From positions 1-7,910 of the forward strand of contig JANYCO010000590.1 in assembly GCA_025360235.1 (NCBI GenBank): a DNA stretch of 7,910 nucleotides, in the 5' to 3' direction. Each line of letters starts with the position of its first letter. Position 1 is the stretch's first letter. Source of the stretch: Cytophagales bacterium (GTDB lineage Bacteria > Bacteroidota > Bacteroidia > Cytophagales > Cytophagaceae). Under the pieces are notes generated by a model. It did not search any database. It was not told the origin of the DNA and saw nothing but the letters and a program-made list of their open reading frames with translations. The translations under genes were made by a program, and so were the position numbers. Of this stretch, positions 1 to 6,139 are shown piece after piece.

Positions 1-3
1 CAT
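1..3 (-). CDS. Possible start codon of the next leu operon gene (edge fragment)
   Basis: The minus strand reads ATG at the first three bases of the window, seven nucleotides after the leuA stop codon. In many bacteria leuA is followed closely by other leucine pathway genes (leuB, leuC or leuD), so this could be the initiator of a co-transcribed gene. Only the codon is visible, so neither identity nor reality can be established. No terminator hairpin follows leuA inside the window, which agrees with the transcript continuing. Confidence 0.25.
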
Positions 4-10
4 AAGATAG

Positions 11-1168
11 TTATTTCAAAATCTCAATAGACTTCATCAATACTTTCAAATCTTCGTCTTCCAATTGTTTTTTTGTATCGGCCATTTCCAGAAAACGTTT
101 GTAAGCCATTTCCAAACTTTCTTTGTTTAGTTTGTAGCCAATATTTTCCAAGCGGTAAGAAAGTGCCGCTCTTCCGCTTCTTGCAGTCAATACGATGGTA
201 GACGAGCCAGCTCCTACATCTTCAGGATTTATAATTTCATAATTTTCTCTGAACTTGATCACGCCGTCCTGATGAATTCCTGAGGAGTGAGCAAAAGCAT
301 TTTTACCTACTACAGCTTTGTTTGCCTGCACCATCATGTTCATACTTGTAGAAACAAGTCGGCTGATTGGCACTAATTGTTTTGTGTTGATGCCAGTTTC
401 CAAACCCAAAGATTGATGGCTTTTTATGATCATGGCCACTTCTTCCAATGAAGTATTTCCTGCTCTTTCTCCGATGCCGTTAATGGTACATTCCACTTGT
501 CTTGCGCCATTGATAAGGCCTGCCATCGCATTTGCAGTAGCTAAACCAAGATCGTTGTGGCAGTGCACAGAAATAACAGCCTTGTCAATGTTTTTCACAT
601 TGTCTACCAGGTATTTTATTTTCGCTCCGTATTGTTCAGGTAAACAATAGCCGTTGGTATCCGGAATATTTACTACTGTAGCTCCAGCAGCAATAACCGC
701 TTCAACCATTTTAGCTAAGTATTCAATATCAGCACGTCCGGCATCTTCAGCGTAAAATTCGATATCCTCAACAAATTTCTTTGCATATTTTACAGCATCC
801 ACACCACGTTGCAGAATTTCTTCACGAGTACTGTTGAATTTGTATTTGATGTGCATATCAGAAGCGCCAATTCCGGTATGAATTCTTTTATGTTTTGCGT
901 ATTGAAGTGATTGAACTGCCGCGTCAATATCTTTCGTATTGGCACGGGTAAGTGCACAAATAGTAGGTTCTTTTACTGCTTTGGAAATTTCCACAACGGA
1001 ATTGAAATCTCCGGGGCTTGAAATAGGGAAGCCTGCTTCAATTACATCAACGCCTAATTCTTCGAGGGCTTTGGCAATCTCTATTTTTTCAATAGTATTC
1101 AACTGGCAGCCTGGCACCTGCTCGCCGTCCCTCAACGTTGTATCAAAGATGTAAACCCTTTTAGACAT
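11..1168 (-). CDS. leuA: 2-isopropylmalate synthase, short form without regulatory domain
   Basis: Catalyses the first committed step of leucine synthesis: acetyl-CoA plus 2-oxoisovalerate gives 2-isopropylmalate, in the cytoplasm. The 385-residue protein is a DRE-TIM metallolyase barrel. The signature TTLRDGEQ is at residues 10-17, with R13 and metal ligand D14. The second signature has the HCHNDLG metal histidines H202 and H204, and the GERAGNTSLEE stretch around N238 completes the metal site. HSSGIHQDGV (295-303) is also typical of isopropylmalate synthases. E. coli LeuA is about 520 residues, and the missing part is the C-terminal leucine-binding regulatory domain. Short forms like this are, from memory, common in flavobacteria and cytophagas, so it is probably not a truncation. 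The ATG at 1166-1168 fits the family N-terminus and lies 29 nt after a leader terminator, which suggests attenuation control. Homocitrate or citramalate synthase is the alternative; the leucine-coding leader favours LeuA. Confidence 0.92.
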   Translation of the reverse strand: MSKRVYIFDTTLRDGEQVPGCQLNTIEKIEIAKALEELGVDVIEAGFPISSPGDFNSVVEISKAVKEPTICALTRANTKDIDAAVQSLQYAKHKRIHTGIGASDMHIKYKFNSTREEILQRGVDAVKYAKKFVEDIEFYAEDAGRADIEYLAKMVEAVIAAGATVVNIPDTNGYCLPEQYGAKIKYLVDNVKNIDKAVISVHCHNDLGLATANAMAGLINGARQVECTINGIGERAGNTSLEEVAMIIKSHQSLGLETGINTKQLVPISRLVSTSMNMMVQANKAVVGKNAFAHSSGIHQDGVIKFRENYEIINPEDVGAGSSTIVLTARSGRAALSYRLENIGYKLNKESLEMAYKRFLEMADTKKQLEDEDLKVLMKSIEILK

Positions 1169-1197
1169 AGTATTCTATTTTAATTACTGTTATTTTC

Positions 1198-1231
1198 AAA
1201 AAAACCATTCCCTGATGTCGAGAATGGTTTT
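1198..1231 (-). terminator. Attenuator terminator hairpin in the leuA leader
   Basis: On the minus strand AAAACCATTC (1231-1222) pairs perfectly with GAATGGTTTT (1210-1201), a 10-bp stem around an 11-nt loop. The 3' arm runs into a continuous tract of seven T's (1204-1198). It sits only 29 nt before the leuA ATG with no gene ending upstream on that strand except the short leader peptide frame, so it looks like a conditional terminator and not a gene-end terminator. The loop and the base of the 5' arm contain CTCGACA, which can pair instead with an upstream leader segment. Confidence 0.8.
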
Positions 1232-1258
1232 ATACTATTATAAAATCTCTACTCGACA
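1216..1258 (-). promoter_or_regulatory. Antiterminator pairing in the leuA leader
   Basis: TGTCGAG at 1258-1252 (minus strand) is exactly complementary to CTCGACA at 1222-1216, which lies in the loop and last stem pair of the terminator hairpin. A second copy of the 3' arm core, AATGGT at 1267-1262, could also pair with ACCATT of the 5' arm. Either pairing excludes full terminator formation. TGTCGAG overlaps the last codons of the leader peptide frame (ATT GTC GAG, then TAG at 1251-1249). A ribosome that reaches the stop codon would therefore cover it, while one halted at the leucine codons about 20 nt upstream would leave it free. The pairing is seen directly; the mechanism is inferred from classical amino acid operon attenuators. 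Confidence 0.68.
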
Positions 1259-1347
1259 ATGACCATTATGGTCTCAGGTAGCAATAGAAATGAAGTATTT
1301 TTATAAATGTTGTCATCGATAATTCTGTTGTCAACAAAGATAATCAT
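1249..1347 (-). CDS. Putative leucine leader peptide (32 aa)
   Basis: A 33-codon frame on the minus strand runs from ATG (1347-1345) to TAG (1251-1249). It ends in FLLLPETIMVIVE. The three consecutive leucine codons are CTA TTG CTA (1287-1279), and isoleucine and valine codons follow. The frame ends 18 nt before a terminator hairpin that precedes leuA, and its last codons form one arm of a competing antiterminator helix. This is the layout of ribosome-mediated attenuation, with translation speed at the Leu codons as the sensor. Stalling at the later Ile or Val codons would cover the antiterminator arm, so the sensor should be mainly leucine-specific. The start choice is inferred: it is the only ATG before the Leu codons in this frame, and no Shine-Dalgarno is seen, as usual in this phylum. 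The peptide itself probably has no function. Confidence 0.65.
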   Translation of the reverse strand: MIIFVDNRIIDDNIYKNTSFLLLPETIMVIVE

Positions 1348-1381
1348 TAATTGTCAGAATGGTAAATATTTATCCTAAAAT

Positions 1382-1412
1382 CAAAGAATCAAATCAGGTT
1401 GTTGATTATCAA
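1382..1412 (-). promoter_or_regulatory. Candidate promoter for the leu leader
   Basis: On the minus strand TTG (1412-1410) is followed after 20 nt by ATTCTTTG (1389-1382), which matches the second half of the Bacteroidota -7 box TAnnTTTG but not its TA. Transcription would start near 1375 and leave about 30 nt before the leader peptide ATG. Position and spacing suit the attenuator model, but the match is partial. Confidence 0.3.
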
Positions 1413-1781
1413 TTTATTGTAATGATACATTTAGAAACGTTAAATTTTTTGCAACAGCTTATTTTTTGCAAATAATCAATTTCTCAATCCTGTAATTGGG
1501 CCTAATGCTTTAATTAAAAGTTAGTTAAGTATTGTATAAAGGTGAAATTAGAGTTAGATTGTGGGGTTATGAAAATTATATTTTAAGTTATATAATTTAT
1601 AAAACAGACCTTTTTCAAACTTTAATCGTATAAATCTGTAATCTCAAAAGGATTTATGGAAAGGGTTGAATCGAAAGCTTGTTTAAGAGTTCAACTAGAT
1701 GTTTTAAGCAACTAGTTTTTAATTATATTCTTTTCTAATAGACCGTAAAAATGGTTTAATAAAATAATTTAATAAAATAAA
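1413..1781. other. Gene-free AT-rich spacer between leuA leader and histidine kinase gene
   Basis: This divergent spacer contains no credible coding frame. It should carry upstream control sites for both the minus-strand leu leader and the plus-strand kinase gene. Recognisable items are the 11-bp direct repeat at 1444-1471 and a CAACTAG repeat at 1692-1698 and 1709-1715; AACTAG (1693-1698) is also complementary to CTAGTT (1712-1717). For the kinase gene, TATATTTT at 1577-1584 resembles a -7 box, but the nearest TTG (1559-1561) is only 15 nt upstream, so I do not call a promoter. The sequence directly before the kinase ATG is almost pure A and T, typical of Bacteroidota translation starts. Confidence 0.6.
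1444..1471. repeat. Direct repeat ATTTTTTGCAA, two copies 17 bp apart
   Basis: ATTTTTTGCAA occurs perfectly at 1444-1454 and 1461-1471, a 17-bp offset. Each copy ends in the self-complementary hexamer TTGCAA. The pair lies roughly 30-60 bp upstream of the candidate -33 TTG of the leu leader promoter, a place where an activator could bind. It could equally serve the kinase gene or be chance in AT-rich DNA. Confidence 0.4.
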
Positions 1782-3494
1782 ATGTACAAATATTTGACCT
1801 TTTTACTTTTTTGTCTTTTGACTCATATTGAGGTCTCAGCCCAATATAAATTAAAAGGTGTTGTAAAAGACGAGAGTGGAGCATTTATCTCCGAGGCTCG
1901 CATTTCCATTGGCGGTAAGAATGTATATAGCAAGACAAATAGCAATGGAGAATTTACCTATGAACTTGATAATAAACCGGAAATGCCTATCAAGATTTTT
2001 GTAATCAGGTTGGGTTATGAGTTGAAAGAGGTTAATTTTTCAGAAGGAGAAAAATTTCTTGAAGTTATCGTAAAAAAAGCACCAATACCTACCCCTGACC
2101 ATGTTGAAGTTATTCAGTTAGTATCGGATAGTGCTGTTTCTTTTGAAAAACTTACTATTATAATTGGGGATGATACCTATTCTGTAGAGAAAACAGGAAC
2201 AGTAAGTTTAAAAAAGGCTGTTCGTGACACCGTTGAATTAAACATACCAAATTATCAGATAAAGAGTAAATCGTTTAATAATAAAAAGAAGCTTTTAACA
2301 ATTAATATCATACCCTCTCTTCTTGCAGAGGAGGTTCTTGTGTCACTCACTGATTCAGTTGTTGATAAAAAGAATTTCGAAAGTCTGTTTAATCAATTTG
2401 AAGTTGAGAAAAAAATAATTGCCGAAAGCAATCATAAGATTGAAAATGAGATGAACGCTATTCTGAGGCAATTGGAAGCAGACTCGGTTACTCCAGCAAG
2501 AAGACAGGAATTAACAAACTACCTCCTGCACCTTGAAAAACTTTATGAAGCTAATAAGAGCGCACTTGAGAAGGATATTGAAAAAAAGTACAGTATTCTT
2601 TTTAAAATGAAAGCCATCATTATTCAAAAAGATTCCATTAATATGCTTTCGCAAAAGCAACTGTCTGAATATAAAATCAAGCAAAAAACAATCGAGGCTG
2701 ATTATAGAGGTAAGATGACGTATTTGAGCGTTATTATTTTGCTGATCCTGATAATTTTAGGAGTTGTAATTGTAAATATCAGGAAATTAAAAAAGCAAGG
2801 TTTTATTATTGAAGAACAAAACAGAAGTCTGGAAGCCTTTGCCTATAAAGCCTCCCATGAGATTAAAGGCCCGTTAAATTCTATGAAAGGGCTTGCAGAC
2901 CTGGCATTAAGTTCTGTGAAAGACGCTGAAACCCTCGAGTATTTTGGGTATATGCAAAAGACAATTCAAAAGCTTACAAATACCATAAATAATATTCTTT
3001 ATTTCAGTAAGGCAAAAAATATTATACCCAAGTACAAGAGTATTAAATTGAAAAATTATACAGACGAGATTATTAAAGGGTTGATGTTTAAAGAAAATTT
3101 TGATAATATTAAAATTAGAAATAAAATCCCTGAAACAAGTTTGATAAGCAGTGATGAAATAATTCTCGAATCTGTTTTGCAAAATCTAATTGGAAACGCT
3201 ATTAAATACCAGGATTTCAAAAAAACAGACCCTTATCTGGATATAAATTTCGAAGAAAAAAACGGGTTTATTACACTTCAATTTGTCGATAACGGTATTG
3301 GGATCGACTCTATTCATAAAGATAAATTATTTGGAATGTTTTACAGGGCAACCAATAAAGCAGAAGGCACGGGACTTGGATTGTATATAATCAAGTTGAG
3401 TCTTGAAAAACTTGGAGGCTCAATCAACTTTGAGAGTAAGTTTGGGGAGTATACAAAGTTTACCGTTTCTATACCCAATAGAAAAAATACTTAG
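1782..3494 (+). CDS. Membrane sensor histidine kinase with CarboxypepD_reg-like periplasmic domain (orphan)
   Basis: A 570-residue two-component sensor kinase. Residues 1-20 form a signal peptide ending VSA-Q. Residues 22-95 look like a CarboxypepD_reg-like beta-sandwich (KLKGVVKDESG, then NSNGEFTYEL). Residues 108-178 look like a second beta-rich segment. Residues 196-310 are charged, helical and probably coiled coil. One membrane span is at 313-332, and the cytoplasmic kinase core follows: H box SHEIKGPL with phospho-acceptor H359, N box around N468 and N472, G1 box DNGIGI (503-508), F box near 517-521 and G2 box GTGLGL (529-534). All ATP-binding motifs are intact, so it should be active. 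No response regulator gene is adjacent, so partner and stimulus are unknown. The ATG at 1782 gives a proper signal peptide and follows an A/T-rich leader. Its stop overlaps the stop of the convergent exporter gene by 4 bp. Confidence 0.88.
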   Translation: MYKYLTFLLFCLLTHIEVSAQYKLKGVVKDESGAFISEARISIGGKNVYSKTNSNGEFTYELDNKPEMPIKIFVIRLGYELKEVNFSEGEKFLEVIVKKAPIPTPDHVEVIQLVSDSAVSFEKLTIIIGDDTYSVEKTGTVSLKKAVRDTVELNIPNYQIKSKSFNNKKKLLTINIIPSLLAEEVLVSLTDSVVDKKNFESLFNQFEVEKKIIAESNHKIENEMNAILRQLEADSVTPARRQELTNYLLHLEKLYEANKSALEKDIEKKYSILFKMKAIIIQKDSINMLSQKQLSEYKIKQKTIEADYRGKMTYLSVIILLILIILGVVIVNIRKLKKQGFIIEEQNRSLEAFAYKASHEIKGPLNSMKGLADLALSSVKDAETLEYFGYMQKTIQKLTNTINNILYFSKAKNIIPKYKSIKLKNYTDEIIKGLMFKENFDNIKIRNKIPETSLISSDEIILESVLQNLIGNAIKYQDFKKTDPYLDINFEEKNGFITLQFVDNGIGIDSIHKDKLFGMFYRATNKAEGTGLGLYIIKLSLEKLGGSINFESKFGEYTKFTVSIPNRKNT

Positions 3495-4390
3495 GTTGTT
3501 TTGCGTTTATAGTTTAAAGTGTAAACAGCTATTATTCCTATAAGACCTCCTACTATTGTATTCCAGGCCGGAGATTCAGTTAGAATTATCCATGATCCAA
3601 CTGCTGCAGAAAGTGGTACCATAAAAATGTAACTACTGGCTTTGTTGGCACCTATTTTTGTGGTGGCATAGAAATAGAAAGTAGTGGCAATGGAGGTTGT
3701 AATTGTAGCGCTGAAAATCAAAACCAACCAGAATTTAGCATCACCGTTCTTTACAATTGCTACTGTCGAATCCGTTTCAGCAAACGCGAACATCATCAGC
3801 GAACAAATAGCGTACATCCATAAGCTAAAGCTCAGTGGTGACCCATAGCGGGAGGACATGGAGGTAAATTTGCTTAGGATAGCCCATAAACAGGTGGCAG
3901 AAATAAAATAGAGATTTCCTGCATCAAAAATCGAGGAGTTGTTATCCCATATTTTTAAAAGTACCGAACCGGCTATAAGTCCGATAAGCAGTCCCAGGGC
4001 TTCCTTCAAAGTAGGCAGTTTAAGGCTTAGCAACATAGTCAAGGCATAGGTAATTATTGGATTTAGTGTGGTAACCAAAACACCTCCGGCTCCAGCTTTC
4101 CCATGGTTTAACCCCGCTATAAATAAGTAGCCATAAAAAGTCATGAAGGTACTTGCACCCAGAAGCACCAGTAAGCCTTTTATGGAGATGGATAATTTTT
4201 CTTTTATTATAAGTAAAAGAAAGAGGAGTGAAATGAAGGTGAGCAAGAATCGCAAAAAAGTAATGCTTTCGGGATTGCCATAAGACGATAGTATTTTCCC
4301 TACAGGCCAGCTAATTCCCCAGCAAAACATGGAAGCCATCATGCCATATAAAAATTTCTTTTCGTCTATATTCTCTTTCGTGTTCTCCAT
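3491..4390 (-). CDS. EamA/DMT-family transporter (putative metabolite exporter)
   Basis: An integral inner-membrane protein of the drug/metabolite transporter superfamily, with two tandem EamA repeats at about residues 15-145 and 158-295 and about ten hydrophobic spans. Typical features are CWGISWPVGK in the first span, TLNP at 108-111, and ILTESPAWNTIVGGLIGI (269-286), which replaces the canonical LxE...G-LIL pattern near the end. The substrate cannot be predicted; relatives export amino acids, nucleosides or other small metabolites. I choose the ATG at 4388-4390 (299 aa). The frame stays open to a TTG at 4439-4441, but that would overlap the upstream gene by 43 nt and add a polar, family-atypical N-terminus. 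The chosen start lies 8 nt after the stop of the upstream small membrane protein gene, so the two are probably co-transcribed. The 3' end overlaps the kinase gene tail to tail. Confidence 0.88.
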   Translation of the reverse strand: MENTKENIDEKKFLYGMMASMFCWGISWPVGKILSSYGNPESITFLRFLLTFISLLFLLLIIKEKLSISIKGLLVLLGASTFMTFYGYLFIAGLNHGKAGAGGVLVTTLNPIITYALTMLLSLKLPTLKEALGLLIGLIAGSVLLKIWDNNSSIFDAGNLYFISATCLWAILSKFTSMSSRYGSPLSFSLWMYAICSLMMFAFAETDSTVAIVKNGDAKFWLVLIFSATITTSIATTFYFYATTKIGANKASSYIFMVPLSAAVGSWIILTESPAWNTIVGGLIGIIAVYTLNYKRKTT

Positions 4391-4398
4391 TTGAAATT

Positions 4399-4674
4399 TT
4401 AATTTTTTAATAGTGGTTGACTGTCTTTGTTGTATTGCCAAAACCAGGCAATTGTAAAGCTTGGTATAAAATCCAATCCGGGCAAGAGCTCTTCAATGAA
4501 GTTGACTACACCTCCTATTATCCCTAATCCGCCTCCAAAGGCTCTATAGAAGAGGTACGCTGATATTGGAGCCCAGACAATATCACCCCATTCACCTATA
4601 ACAGGAATGATATAAGTTGCGTATCCTAAAAGATCCATCAGAAGACAGAAAAATAGATTTGGCTGTTTTTTCAT
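4399..4674 (-). CDS. Small conserved-looking membrane protein of unknown function
   Basis: A 91-residue hydrophobic protein I cannot assign to a named family. It has a basic start (MKKQ), a hydrophobic segment at about 7-26 (FFCLLMDLLGYATYIIPVIG), a second at about 31-59 containing the glycine-rich FGGGLGIIGG, and a third around 68-80 (LDFIPSFTIAWFW). Two acidic stretches, GEWGD and FIEELLPG, separate them. From memory, similar short proteins with the pattern IPxxGExxDxxWAPIxAxL...FIEExLPxxDFIPxFTxxW occur across Bacteroidota, but I cannot verify this here. Start ATG 4672-4674 is the first in frame and is preceded by CCTGAA. The gene sits 8 nt upstream of the EamA transporter and just 32 bp downstream of the ahcY terminator. 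Co-transcription with the transporter is likely; a shared function is speculation. Confidence 0.72.
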   Translation of the reverse strand: MKKQPNLFFCLLMDLLGYATYIIPVIGEWGDIVWAPISAYLFYRAFGGGLGIIGGVVNFIEELLPGLDFIPSFTIAWFWQYNKDSQPLLKN

Positions 4675-4706
4675 TTCAGGTTGGAATTGTTTTTACTAAT
4701 TGAAAT

Positions 4707-4740
4707 AAAAAAAGCCCCGCTTTATAGCAGGGCTTTTTTT
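4707..4740 (-). terminator. Rho-independent terminator of ahcY (symmetrical)
   Basis: AGCCC (4713-4717) pairs with GGGCT (4730-4734). After one C/A mismatch, GC (4719-4720) pairs with GC (4727-4728), closing the loop TTTATA (4721-4726). A runs at 4707-4712 mirror T runs at 4735-4740, so it would terminate in either direction. It lies 19 bp past the ahcY stop codon and is the clearest gene-end terminator in the window. Confidence 0.9.
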
Positions 4741-4759
4741 ATTTATTCCTACTATATTC

Positions 4760-6067
4760 TTAGTATCTGTATTCGTCAGATTTGAACGGTCCTTCTACGG
4801 ATACTCCAATATATTTGGCCTGCTCTGCAGAAAGGATATCCAACTCTACATCAATTTTCGCTAAGTGAAGTTTTGCTACTTTTTCATCAAGATGTTTTGG
4901 AAGTGTGTAAACATCGTTTTTGTATTTTTTAGCATTTTGCCAAAGTTCTAATTGCGCCAATACCTGATTGGTGAAAGAGTTTGACATTACAAACGATGGG
5001 TGACCTGTAGCACAGCCAAGGTTTACCAAACGACCTTCTGCTAATATCAGAATTTCTTTTCCATCGATCGTATATTTATCTACCTGAGGTTTGATTTCGA
5101 TTTTCGATTTACCATGATTGCCGTTCAACCAAGCCATATCTATTTCATTGTCAAAGTGGCCGATGTTACAAACGATCGTCTTATCTCTCATTGATTTGAA
5201 ATGGCGGTCTACGATGATGTTTTTATTTCCAGTCGCAGTTACTACAATGTCCGCTCTTTTTACAGCATCGTCCATTTTCTTAACTTCGAAACCATCCATA
5301 GCAGCCTGAAGCGCACAGATAGGGTCGATTTCTGTAACCAATACTCTTGCCCCAGCGCCTTTTAGAGATGCAGCAGAACCTTTTCCAACATCACCATAGC
5401 CAGCTACCACGGCTACTTTTCCAGCCATCATAACGTCTGTAGCTCTTCTGATAGCATCTACCAGAGATTCTTTACATCCGTATTTGTTGTCAAATTTGGA
5501 TTTTGTTACGGAGTCATTGATGTTAATAGCAGGAAGAGGAAGTGTTCCTTTCTGAACTCTTTCTCTTAATCTTAATACACCAGTAGTAGTTTCCTCAGAA
5601 ATACCGCGAATGTCTTTTGCTAATGAAGGGAATCTGTCCAATACCATATTGGTAAGGTCACCACCGTCATCAAGAATCATGTTCAATGGTTTTTTATCTT
5701 CTCCGAAGAATAAAGTTTGTTCAATACACCAGTCGAATTCTTTTTCGTTCATCCCTTTCCAGGCATAAACAGAAATTCCGGCAGCAGCAATAGCAGCAGC
5801 GGCATGATCTTGTGTAGAGAAGATATTGCATGAAGACCAGGTTACTTCAGCACCAAGTTCTATCAATGTTTCAATCAAAACAGCAGTTTGAATGGTCATG
5901 TGAAGACATCCTGCTATTCTAGCACCTTTAAGAGGTTTAGAAGCGCCAAATTCTTTTCTGATAGACATTAGCCCTGGCATTTCTGCTTCTGCCAACTGAA
6001 TTTCTTTTCTACCCCATTCGGCTAAAGACATGTCTTTAACCTTAAATTTTTCAAATGTATCAACCAT
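4760..6067 (-). CDS. ahcY: S-adenosylhomocysteine hydrolase (adenosylhomocysteinase)
   Basis: Cytoplasmic NAD-dependent enzyme that splits S-adenosylhomocysteine, the by-product of methyl transfer, into adenosine and homocysteine. The 435-residue length is normal for the family. Substrate-domain motifs are HMTIQTAVLIETL (H56), SSCNIFSTQDHAAAAIA (78-94), DDGGD (133-137) and the catalytic stretch NDSVTKSKFDN with K189 and D193 plus YGC (C198). E159 of ISEETTTG matches the human catalytic glutamate. The NAD fold has GYGDVGKG (223-230), followed by NIGHFDNE (H304) and HPSFVMSNSFTNQ (H356). The C-terminal K429 and Y433 of KSDEYRY correspond to the residues that cap NAD in the neighbouring subunit of the tetramer. 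The ATG at 6065-6067 fits the family start. It has a candidate promoter in the 55-bp gap to birA and a strong terminator. No SAH riboswitch fits in the short leader. Confidence 0.97.
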   Translation of the reverse strand: MVDTFEKFKVKDMSLAEWGRKEIQLAEAEMPGLMSIRKEFGASKPLKGARIAGCLHMTIQTAVLIETLIELGAEVTWSSCNIFSTQDHAAAAIAAAGISVYAWKGMNEKEFDWCIEQTLFFGEDKKPLNMILDDGGDLTNMVLDRFPSLAKDIRGISEETTTGVLRLRERVQKGTLPLPAININDSVTKSKFDNKYGCKESLVDAIRRATDVMMAGKVAVVAGYGDVGKGSAASLKGAGARVLVTEIDPICALQAAMDGFEVKKMDDAVKRADIVVTATGNKNIIVDRHFKSMRDKTIVCNIGHFDNEIDMAWLNGNHGKSKIEIKPQVDKYTIDGKEILILAEGRLVNLGCATGHPSFVMSNSFTNQVLAQLELWQNAKKYKNDVYTLPKHLDEKVAKLHLAKIDVELDILSAEQAKYIGVSVEGPFKSDEYRY

Positions 6068-6109
6068 TATTTTTATTTGTTTTTAATTTTCAATATTAAA
6101 GTAAGACTA

Positions 6110-6139
6110 CAAATATAATTTATTATGATAAGAATTCCA
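6110..6139 (-). promoter_or_regulatory. Candidate ahcY promoter
   Basis: On the minus strand TATATTTG (6117-6110) matches the Bacteroidota -7 box TAnnTTTG exactly. Nineteen nt upstream is TGG (6139-6137), a partial match to the -33 TTG that lies inside the 3' end of birA. Transcription would start near 6103 and give a leader of about 35 nt. It would let ahcY be expressed independently of birA. Confidence 0.5.

Noticed and set aside
426..1154. Plus-strand open frames of 74 and 71 codons opposite leuA
   Set aside because: They lie wholly antisense to a well-conserved gene, have no recognisable domain and no plausible start context.
1308..1336. TGTTGTCA repeated at 1308 and 1326, the second within the palindrome TGTTG-T-CAACA
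   Set aside because: It lies within the leader peptide frame and mostly reflects repeated Asp-Asn codons. The palindrome has a one-base centre, so it cannot fold as RNA, and there is no support for an operator.
1389..1430. Minus-strand 13-codon frame MYHYNKLIINNLI as an alternative leader peptide
   Set aside because: It ends more than 150 nt before the terminator hairpin, overlaps the candidate promoter and does not overlap any antiterminator arm.
1693..1720. AACTAG/CTAGTT hairpin followed by T's before the kinase gene
   Set aside because: The stem is only 6 bp and AT-rich with a 12-13 nt loop, too weak for a terminator; it is noted only as part of the spacer.
2907..3182. Minus-strand 91-codon frame inside the histidine kinase gene
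   Set aside because: It is antisense to the kinase core with no family features; a shadow of AT-rich coding sequence.
5118..5309. Plus-strand 63-codon frame inside ahcY
   Set aside because: Antisense to a highly conserved enzyme gene, with no independent signals.
6068..6122. SAH or SAM riboswitch before ahcY
   Set aside because: The gap is only 55 AT-rich bases with no paired structure; too short for any known SAH or SAM aptamer plus expression platform.
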